A program made the position numbers and the translations under genes. Positions 56,650 through 64,000 of a DNA stretch of 64,000 nucleotides are shown piece after piece. Position 1 is the stretch's first letter. The number at the start of each line of letters is the position of its first letter. Origin of the DNA: Notolepis coatsorum (taxonomy: Eukaryota; Chordata; Actinopteri; Aulopiformes; Paralepididae). The notes below the pieces were generated by a model. The model saw nothing but the letters and a program-made list of their open reading frames with translations, was not told where the DNA came from and made no database searches. Location: positions 54,066,543-54,130,542 of the forward strand of contig OZ020589.1 of the NCBI GenBank assembly GCA_963971535.1. Reading direction: 5' to 3'.

Positions 56650-57090
56650 ATGTTTCTGCAGAATAGCCTAAAGCTTTTTTACGACGCAGTGCTTGAAGTT
56701 GAGGGGGATGACACAACTGTCTGTGAGCTTTTCCAGCTCATGGCCAGTCTAAGACTGAAACTTGAACAACGATCAAAGGACCGTTATTTTGGATTCGAGA
56801 CCAGTGCTCTCATGCAGAGGTTTCCTACCGGCCGCACAGGCTGCTGCGATCAAACAGGACTTTTAAATTTTCTATCAGAGAGCGCTCGCTTACCTAGACA
56901 AATGGTTTGATTTCTCTGATCAGAATTACCTGAAACAGGTGTCATGCTTGGCTCTCAAGAAGAGAGCATTCAGCTTCCAAGAGCTTCGCGAAGCAGTTGA
57001 AGCTCTTAATATCAGCAGCAAACTGGACTCTGCATTGTTTAAAAACATTTGTGGGTTCACCAGACACATATTGCGGAGACTGTGCTGTCA
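56650..57090 (+). pseudogene. hAT transposase fragment
   Basis: Two frames give protein-like text: LKLFYDAVLEVEGDDTTVCE and LRLKLEQRSKDRYFGFETSA (56650-56850), then after a shift ALAYLDKWFDFSDQNYLKQV and FQELREAVEALNISSKLDSA. The LDKWFDFS stretch resembles the middle of hAT-family transposases and their domesticated ZBED-type relatives. Truncated and frameshifted. Confidence 0.6.
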
Positions 57091-57191
57091 TATATAGGGT
57101 TTGTGGAGACTTTGGGTCTCACCCTTTTTGTTATATGAGCAACTGAGTGATCCGCTACTCACAATAAAAACATTATTATGTTATTATGTGA

Positions 57192-58640
57192 GAATGCTAT
57201 TCATCGACTACAGCTCGGCATTCAATACCATAGTCCCCTCCATACTCATAGCCAAGCTCAGGGACCTGGGCTTGAACTATGACCTCTGCCAGTGGGTCTT
57301 GGACTTCCTGACTGGCAGACCCCAGGTGGTGAGAGCAGGCAACTGCACCTCCTCATCCATCACCCTCAACATAGGGGCCCCCCAGGGCTGTGTTCTGAGT
57401 CCCCTCCTCTACTCCCTGTACACACACGACTGTGTGGCTCAGCGGAGTAGCAATACAATCATCAAATTTGCTGACGACACAGTGGTGGTGGGCCTGATCT
57501 CTGCCAACGACGAGAGGGCCTACCTGGAAGAGGTCAAGGTCCTGGCGGGATGGTGCCAGGAAAACAGCCTCTCCCTGAACGTCAGCAAAACAAAGGAGAT
57601 GATTGTGGACTTCAGGAGGTCGGGGGTCAAGGACTACAGCCCCCTCAGCATCGACGGGGCACCGGTTGAGAGAGTGAACAGTTTCAAGTACCTCGGAGCC
57701 CACATATCCGAGGACTTGACATGGACCACACACATTGACAGTGTTGTGAAGAAGGCACGACAACGCCTCTACTTCCTCAGGCGCCTAAGGAAGTTCCAAG
57801 TCAGTCAGAAGATCCTTAGGAACTTCTACTCATGTACAATAGAGAGCATCCTGACCGGCAACATCACCTCCTGGTTTGGGAATAGCACTGCACAAGACCG
57901 TAGCAGACTACAAAGAGTGACACGTTCAGCCGAACGCACAATTGGAGGGGGGCTTCCCACCCTCCAGAACATTTACAACAAGCGGTGCAAGGGGAAGGCT
58001 AAGAGAATTATTAAGGACTCGAGCCACCCGAACAACTGCCTCTTTGAACTGCTGCGGTCAGGCAAGCGATACCGGAGTCTTAAGGCGAGCACAGAAAGAC
58101 TCAGAAGAAGCTTCTATCCCCAGGCCATCAGGCTGCTAAACGAACAATAATCACTATGCAACAACCATCAAATGCACACAGCACACACACCCACACGCAC
58201 ACACTCACTCAAACAAACAACACACTGCAGCACCCACTCTCCACACTTTAGATCACACAAACACACTTACACTTTATATTTATTGATAAAGGATTTGCAC
58301 TACAACTCGTACACCTACTGTGAATTGTACCTAAATTGCACCTCGTCCCATTTCTCCATTTCTGCCTTGCACTATATAGTATTGTATATTAGTACACTGC
58401 ACAGTATTGTATATTGTATGGTAACTACGTCTATTCTGCATCGAACATTGTACATATGTCTAAACTGAACACTGTGACCTCATTTTTTTTACTTCTAATT
58501 TTACTATGTTATTTTATTTCATACTTATCTTGTCTTGCACAGTCTCTGGAGCGCAACAGTAAGACGCATTTTGTATAAAAGTATTCTGTACTTCTGTATG
58601 ACAACTATTAAAGAAACTTGAAACTTGAAACTTGATTAAT
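57192..58640 (+). mobile_element. Rex1-like LINE, 5'-truncated
   Basis: The open frame at 57194-58150 is followed by a 490-bp 3' UTR with CA-rich tracts and the TTGTATATTGTATGGTAAC motif. It ends with repeats of GAAACTT near 58615-58636. Nested in a hAT element. The same family supplied the LINE at 12183-26470. Confidence 0.85.
57194..58150 (+). CDS. Rex1-like reverse transcriptase, C-terminal 2/3, open
   Basis: 319 residues without a stop from the ATG at 57194. Motifs in order: [53 protein letters not shown] (catalytic DD intact), [44 protein letters not shown], and the C-terminal [11 protein letters not shown] and [15 protein letters not shown]. The endonuclease and the RT N-terminus are missing, as normal for truncated LINE insertions. 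Its unbroken state suggests a fairly recent copy. The upstream frame from 57101 runs through hAT sequence and is not part of the protein. Confidence 0.9.
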   Translation: MLFIDYSSAFNTIVPSILIAKLRDLGLNYDLCQWVLDFLTGRPQVVRAGNCTSSSITLNIGAPQGCVLSPLLYSLYTHDCVAQRSSNTIIKFADDTVVVGLISANDERAYLEEVKVLAGWCQENSLSLNVSKTKEMIVDFRRSGVKDYSPLSIDGAPVERVNSFKYLGAHISEDLTWTTHIDSVVKKARQRLYFLRRLRKFQVSQKILRNFYSCTIESILTGNITSWFGNSTAQDRSRLQRVTRSAERTIGGGLPTLQNIYNKRCKGKAKRIIKDSSHPNNCLFELLRSGKRYRSLKASTERLRRSFYPQAIRLLNEQ

Positions 58641-59640
58641 AACTAAATGTGCTATATATAGCCTACCGTCTGCGTCGAATATGAAATAAAGGCATTTAAA
58701 TAATAAATACATTTCTTTAATTTTAATTAGTAATAAAAGAAAAGAAAAATTTATACTTTTTTTTCTTCTCATCTACGTGTCCCGCATTGTCCCGCAAAAG
58801 CAGTGCTGCTGTCCTGCGACTGAACCATTTTGACCTGGTCACCCTAATCCTGACACAAATTGTACTTATACCTGCACTATTCTTACCCTGCCTACTTTTA
58901 TACACTGCCTATCAAATTCATGTGTCGGTTCTATGCTAATTTTATTTCACTACCTCCTACTGTATGCACTGTAATTTTAAGAGAACTATTTTATCACACT
59001 TTTTACTTCTTACTGATGACTATTTTTAAACTGAATCATTTTTAACTATTTTTATTATTTGTATTACTGAATCAAACTGTAAACAGAGAGCCTATTGGGA
59101 TGCTAGATCCTAATGTGAAACACTGTGATTTACCATACCTTGCTATCTGTCTATCTTTTATTTTTATAAAAAAAAAAAAAAAAAATTTTGCTCGTTATTC
59201 TTACCCTACCTACTTTCATACACTTCCAATGAAATTCATATGTCGGTTCTATGATGTTAGAGTGATGCTCTGTTCTTGTGAGCGACACACTGCTCTGTTG
59301 TTCTACTAAGAGCGATACACTGCTCTGTTGTTATATATTTTTCTTTATTGAACAATCTTATCACACTTTTTACTGTCAGTTCTATCTTATTATTTTTAGC
59401 CTATTTTAAACTGAATCAAACCGCACTTTTTTACTCTATCTAATCTATTCTATTTTATTATTTGTATTGCTGAAGAACTGTGATTTGCCTAACCTTGCTA
59501 CCTCTCTATATCTTTGTATTTACATTTGAAATTTTGTATGCTCGCTTATCACTGTATTTTTTACTGTTGTGAAGCACTTTGAACTGCAACCTCTGTATGA
59601 AAAGTGCTATACAAATAAAGTTATTATTAAAGTTATTATT

Positions 59641-59986
59641 ATATGGCCAGGCTTTATTTTAGCTCTTTTTTAGTTTTGGGGTGTATAACAATATCTATAA
59701 CTTTAACCATTTCTGGAGTAAAATATTGTATACAAGAATCCATTTCATATACAGTATGGAAGACCTTAGAGATGTGTAAAATAATTGTTGTGTTTGGTTC
59801 TACCTCGGGTAGGGGTATCTCAAAATGTCGGGGGAATTTCCATTAGCCTATGGGTGATCTGTGCAGAAAACAGAGAATTGTGTGACTTGATGGTTACTCA
59901 GTACGTCTGTCCGGCAGAAGAATCCAAAGTACTAAATATGTTATGATACAATATCATGCTACACCATATATAACTATGCATGTCAC
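59641..59986. other. Intron sequence next to the exon
   Basis: No repeat family recognised. On the minus strand this is the start of the 53.6-kb intron after the donor GTGACA. Confidence 0.5.
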
Positions 59987-60076
59987 CTCCTCTCTGTGGT
60001 TCTTGATGGGCACACTCAAGACACTGTTGAGTTTGAAGACTGGAGACTGATCTTCATGGTCATGGAATCGGGGGGC
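59987..60076 (-). CDS. Phosphodiesterase GAF-domain exon (upstream exon)
   Basis: This 90-bp exon on the minus strand has acceptor CTTTCTGTTCCCTCAG and donor GTGACA, and is open in phase 0 for 30 codons. It reads APRFHDHEDQ at the start and VLSVPIKNHREE at the end. PRF...(S/T).L..PIKNHREE is the text of the GAF-A domain of PDE5 as I remember it, where it continues directly with VVGVA. The exon at 6341-6418 begins exactly VVGVA in phase 0. The pair forms the second half of a cGMP-binding-type GAF domain, including its NKxnFx3DE signature. The donor is weak after GTGA (CA rather than GT). Earlier exons lie beyond 64000. Expression cannot be judged, but intact frame and splice sites argue against a pseudogene. 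Confidence 0.8.
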
Positions 60077-60674
60077 CTGAGGGAACAGAAAGATGACATA
60101 ACCTCAACACTCATGACAGAGTACACAGTGCAACAGGGAATGCATCATGTGTATCTATAAGAGAGCTTGTTCTAGTAACAATTAGAAAACTCAAGACAGC
60201 TCGGGATGATGCAGTGGTTAAAAAGACCCCTGCCTCTGGAACCACATGTACCCTTGCCGGCCAAGGATCTATTCCTGCCAGAACCTTCTTGCCTGTGTCT
60301 CCCCTATTCTGTCTCAGCTTCGGTCTCTACAAAGACACATTTACATATAAAGAAATGTAATATTTTATTTTACACTTTTGTACAATACACCTGTGTGTAG
60401 TAACATGTTTTTGTTCTTGTTGTAATTATTTAATAGCAACTATTTACTTGGAATCAGACTTCAGTCCCCGTAGACATCTATACAGACATCAAGCCTTTTA
60501 CTCTTATCATCTGCTTCAGGCAAAGCAGGCCATGTATACACACACTTCTCAGTAACTGCACTAACCCACAGGTTATTACAACCCACCCATTGTCCACACC
60601 CACACTGGCTAAGGATTACCTCTTGGAACTTTGCCAAGGATTTAACACTGATCTCTAATCACACAGGTGGCAGG
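60077..60674. other. Preceding intron, with a degenerate SINE
   Basis: Unique-looking sequence apart from a probable SINE (60186-60345). This is the 3' end of the intron before the exon at 59987-60076. Confidence 0.5.
60186..60345 (+). mobile_element. Degenerate tRNA-derived SINE
   Basis: GATGATGCAGTGGTTAAAAA is A-box-like and AGGATCTATTCCTG is a decayed B box. GCCTGTGTCTCCCC and TCTCTACAAAGACACATTTA follow, in the order of a tRNA-derived SINE body. Confidence 0.45.
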
Positions 60675-62205
60675 TACATTTACATTTACATTTAGTCATT
60701 TAGCTGACGCTTTTATCCAAAGCGACTTACAAGTTCTGTACGACAAGCCATCAGGAAGAGCACAACTCTATCAGCTGAGTAACAATGTTCATCAAAGTGT
60801 TGAGTGCTACAGTGTAGGTTAGTTTATTAGGACAAGTGCATGACAGTATGGTTAGTTAGGGTTAGATTTTTTTTTTTTTTTTTTTTTTTTTTAATTCAGA
60901 TAATGGTTGAAGAAGTGCGTCTTTAGTCGACGGCGAAAGATTGGACGTGTTTCGGCTGTCCTAACTGGGGTGGGTAGTTCATTCCACCATTGTGGGGCAA
61001 GGACTGAGAATAGGCGACTTCTCTTTGATGACCCTCCCGGAGCTTGGATAGGAGTAGGTCTGAGGCGGCCAGAAGATGCAGAGCGTAGGGGTCTTGAGGG
61101 TGTGTAGTTAGAGACCATTGACCGGAGGTAGGCGGGAGCAGTTCCCTTTGCCGCACGGTATGCTAGGTCGAGGGCCTTGAAGCGGATTCGTGCAGCAATG
61201 GGGAGCCAGTGCAGGTCCCTAAGAAGTGGGGTGACATGGGCCGACTTCGGTAGGTTTGAGATCAGGCGGGCCGCTGCGTTCTGAATGAGTTGAAGAGGCT
61301 TAGTGGCAGTGGCCGGGAGGCCAGCGAGCAGTGCGTTGCAGTAGTCGAGGCGGGAGATGACTGTTGATTGGACGAGGAGTTGGGTGGCTTCTTTTGTCAG
61401 GAAGGGGCGTATCCTTCTGACGTTGCTCAGGAGGAATCGGCAGGTTCTGGTTGTCGCTGCGATGTGAGCAGAGAAGTTCAACTGGTCGTCGAGGACAACA
61501 CCAAGGTTCTTGGCGGTCGGGGACGCGGTCACAGCTGCATTCTCGACTGTGATGGAAAGGTCGGTCAGGGGGGAGGATTTGGCCGGCAGGTGGAGCAATT
61601 CTGTTTTGCTTAGGTTCAGTTTGAGGTGGTTGGTCGTCATCCAGGCGGAGATGTCGGACAGACAGGCCGAGATCCGCTCAGAGACGTGGATATCTGAGGG
61701 AGGGAAGGAGAGGAAGAGTTGAGTATCGTCGGCATAACAGTGGTAGGAGAAGCCATGAGACGTGATAATGTTACCCAGTGATTTAGTGTAGAGGGAGAAG
61801 AGAAGGGGTCCTAAAACCTAGCCCTGGGGGACACCCGTCCGCAGGGGGCGGGTGGCCGACAGGGTCCCTCTCCATGACACTTGGTAGGAGCGGTCATTGA
61901 GGTATGATGACAACCATGTCAGCGCAGAGCCAGCCACTCCCATTCCTGCGAGGGCCGCGAGGAGGATCTGGTGGTTGACTGTGTCGAAGGCTGCAGATAG
62001 ATCTAGGAGAATCAGGACAGAGGAGAGGCCTTTCGCTTTTGCTAAGTGAAGTGCCTCTGTGACCGCAATGAGGGCTGTCTCTGTGGAGTGACCAGTCCTG
62101 AAGCCTGACTGATTAGGGTCTAGGAGGTCATTCTGTAAGAGATAAGCAGTAAGTTGGTTGGATACAGCACGTAGGTAGGAGGAGCTGATGGAGTGGATGG
62201 CACCC
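60675..62205 (-). mobile_element. L2-type LINE, 5'-truncated, minus strand
   Basis: The 3' end is at 60679-60730 (the plus strand reads ACATTTACATTTAGTCATTT and AGCTGACGCTTTTATCC, a widespread fish LINE tail), followed by an A-run (T in plus) at 60870-60892 and then RT coding up to about 62190. It stops where a 40-bp minisatellite begins. Confidence 0.88.
60891..62190 (-). pseudogene. L2 reverse transcriptase, one nonsense codon
   Basis: Minus strand: YLLQNDLLDPNQSGFRTGHS, LILLDLSAAFDTVNHQILLA, WLSSYLNDRSYQVSW and RTGVPQG, then a TAG at about 61818 where the motif normally continues. After it come [12 protein letters not shown] (near 61720) and a 249-residue open frame (61640-60891: [65 protein letters not shown]). 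The catalytic DD is intact; the premature stop in the PQG motif inactivates this copy. Confidence 0.88.
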
Positions 62206-62210
62206 ACAAG

Positions 62211-62457
62211 CTGTGTGCTGTGTGTGTGGGTACACACATGGACATGGTTTAGGTGTGCTGTGTGTGTGGGTACACACATGGGCATGGTTTAGGTGTGCTG
62301 TGTGTGTGGGTACACACATGGACATGGTTTAGGTGTGCTGTGTGTGTGGGTACACACATGGACATGGTTTAGGTGTGCTGTGTGTGTGGGTACACACATG
62401 GACATGGTTTAGGTGTGCTGTGTGTGTGGGTACACACATGGACATGGTTTAGGTGTG
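62211..62457. repeat. 40-bp minisatellite, six units
   Basis: The unit contains TACACACATGGACATGGTTT followed by AGGTGTGCTGTGTGTGTGGG. Copies are almost identical; one has GGGCATGG. It starts at the truncated 5' end of the L2 and runs into (GT)n. Confidence 0.95.
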
Positions 62458-62575
<118 letters not shown>

Positions 62576-62777
62576 CCAGACCAGGCTGCAGAAACAAATT
62601 AGTGGGGGGGCATAACATGTTCTTGTGGGGGGGCACAATGGTTTTTCAACACAGGTTCCCTTTTATATGTTTCAGCTGGGACAGCGGCGCTGTGGCTTGC
62701 TTGGCGCTGCCCACGGTGCTGAAAATCTAATTTCTCTCTCTCTTAAGAACATTCACTTATACAAAAACAGACTGAAC

Positions 62778-63789
62778 GGATATATATAACAGACCTGCTG
62801 GGGCAGCGGACTAAGAGCAGGGGACACAATCAGGCTGGATAAGCTGGTCAGGAAGGCCAGTAGCGTGGTTGGGGTGGAGCTGGACTCCCTAGCGAGGGTG
62901 ACGGAGAGGAGGAACCTTGCTAAGCTCCAGGCTATCAGGGAAAACCCCTCCCACCCACTATACACAGACTTGGCTGACAGGAGGAGCATGTTATACGCTC
63001 ACACTTGTCACACTCCCAGGTCAGGTCAGGTCAGACCTGGGAGAGAGAACACCACAGCACTCCCAGGTCAGGTCAAACCTGGGAGAGAGAACACTACAGA
63101 TATGGTGTGAACATAGGTCCCCTACCTCCTGACATTGGTTCCCTACCTCCCTCTAGTGGCCAGACTAGCCTGATCGTTCCAGACCATCTTGTTTTGGTTC
63201 CAAGTTATAGAATTCGTTTCTAATTATTTGTTATCTTGCGCCATCCCTGTCTGTGTGTGATGTCGTCTCCCTGTCTGGTTGTTATGTGTGATTATGTCTT
63301 CTGTGTTTAGGTTGGGTTATTCATAGTGTGTGTTGATTTTGTATTCTGGGGTTGCCTGGCTTCTACCAGGTGTTGCTCGTCACAATTAGTCGGTGTATTT
63401 AAGTGTGGATTTGTCATCACCTCCTCGTGGCGTCATTGTCTCCTCTACCCTCACTCTTGCTTGTACCTTGCCCGTTGTGCCTCTTCGTTCCTTGTGTCTT
63501 GTAAGTAGCTTATGTATTCCGTTTTCATTCATCTTTGTTTTCCCGTGTCCTTCAGTGTTTTGTATTGTTTCGTCGTCCCATTAAAGTCTGTATATATTTC
63601 CACGTATCCTGCCGTCTCTGCCTCCTCTCTTCCCTGTCTGCAAATTGCGTTCTCACCCTCACAGCACCCAAATCGTAACACACACTACCTAAATGCAGCA
63701 CTGAACGGCACAGGAAGTCCTTCATTCCGACAGCCATCAGACTATACAACGCATCACTGTGCCTCACTGCATCACTGAGCACAGAGTGA
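62778..63789 (+). pseudogene. LINE reverse transcriptase C-terminus, split by an LTR
   Basis: Before the LTR: DTIRLDKLVRKASSVVGVEL, DSLARVTERRNLAKLQAIRE and NPSHPLYTDLADRRSM. After it: STERHRKSFIPTAIRLYN and a stop at 63787-63789. The order matches the extreme C-terminus of CR1/Rex1-related fish LINEs. A one-base shift across the junction shows the copy was already decaying or lost a base. The 3' UTR continues to the window end. Confidence 0.75.
63006..63680 (+). mobile_element. Solo LTR, 675 bp
   Basis: Starts TGTCACAC, ends AATCGTAACA. Flanked by CACACT (63000-63005 and 63681-63686), a 6-bp duplication or 5 bp plus chance. ATTAAA at 63580-63585 could be a polyadenylation signal. The first 110 bp hold a tandem repeat of CTCCCAGGTCAGGTCA plus ACCTGGGAGAGAGAACAC. 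The end resembles the LTR at 16673-17543. Confidence 0.8.
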
Positions 63790-64000
63790 CAGTTACCATC
63801 TTCCTGGACTCTTACTTTTTAAACAGCACTGTGCAATATTACACCTACTGTAGACTTCAGTATATTTTTACTGTATTTATTTACTGTATATTTTATTCTA
63901 TTTTTATTCTATTTCATTTTATTCTATTCTTAGGCCATTTGTTTTGTTATTCTTATTCGTGACTTGTTCTGTCTAAATGTTTAATGTTGAGTGATTTGTC

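Larger units (their letters stand above)
56277..58846. mobile_element. hAT element with transposase remnant, 2570 bp
   Basis: It starts TAGGGTGCCCACCTGTCCCG and ends GACCTGGTCACCCTA. The perfect 8-bp duplication ATCCTGAC flanks it (56269-56276 and 58847-58854). GTCCCG(C) motifs repeat near both ends (56296-56345 and 58778-58800). A transposase fragment is at 56650-57090 and a Rex1-like LINE is nested at about 57192-58640. It lies in the L2 at 54278-59640. Confidence 0.93.
54278..59640 (+). mobile_element. L2-type LINE tail, split by two hAT elements
   Basis: Pieces 54278-54328, 55962-56268 and 58855-59640 join into one degraded L2. Coding traces of the C-terminus include TTAAGGTCCTTCTCCTTACA and the region of WN(K/S)LP near 56095. 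The 3' end is GTGAAGCACTTTGAACTGCA and GTGCTATACAAATAAAGTTA at 59570-59640. The 3' UTR has an internal duplication (TATACACTGCCTATCAAATT near 58900, TACACTTCCAATGAAATTCA near 59220). Confidence 0.8.

Noticed and set aside
57101..57193. N-terminal extension of the Rex1-like frame
   Set aside because: These 31 codons translate hAT sequence upstream of the LINE truncation point and are in frame only by chance.

Overview
This window is eukaryotic, and almost certainly from a teleost fish. It has no bacterial-style gene packing. It is a dense pile of fish-type mobile elements: L2, Rex1/Babar-like and Tx1/L1-like LINEs, a DIRS1-like tyrosine-recombinase element, LTR elements, hAT elements with exact 8-bp target duplications, and tRNA-derived SINEs. 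I cannot name the species. There are two assembly gaps of exactly 200 N (5869-6068 and 28801-29000).

Only one host gene is visible, on the minus strand. Two clean exons, 59987-60076 and 6341-6418, are both in phase 0 with AG acceptors and GT donors. Read in that order they join into one GAF-domain segment of a cyclic-nucleotide phosphodiesterase (PDE5/6/11 group, most like PDE5 GAF-A). The join falls inside the conserved stretch, and the second exon carries the NKxnFx3DE signature. If so, 6419-59986 is one 53.6-kb intron, and the 32-bp minisatellite at 1-5868 lies just downstream of the second exon.

Layout: 1-5868, minisatellite. 6069-7373, exon and unique-looking sequence. 7374-9645, GC-rich rearranged inverted repeats with tRNA-like SINE pieces and telomere-like CTTAAC blocks. 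9645-10700, G-rich LINE 3' tail. 12183-26470, a Rex1-like LINE split by two insertions: a full-length Tx1/L1-like LINE (12377-20001, 16-bp target duplication, itself hit by a solo LTR and a hAT element) and a DIRS1-like element (20598-26075) with inverted termini and an internal complementary region. 26680-32105, L2 fragments, SINEs, a second DIRS remnant, a MITE and an alternating triple inverted repeat. 32223-50725, a second nest: a LINE (LINE-A) is cut by a 263-bp hAT MITE and by a 17.6-kb GGCCC-ended element; that element contains another LINE-A copy; that copy contains an 11.7-kb LTR element; and that element contains a SINE. 50726-59640, further MITEs, a SINE, and an L2 split by two hAT elements, one of which carries a Rex1 copy. 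60675-64000, L2, minisatellite, (GT)n, a LINE tail and a second solo LTR.

Most likely novelty: the LTR element at 33306-45012. It has two 1.84-kb LTRs that are nearly identical, a 4.4-kb leader, one gag-like gene whose second zinc knuckle is cut by an in-frame TAG, and no recognisable pol. It looks like a young, non-autonomous, gag-only retrotransposon.
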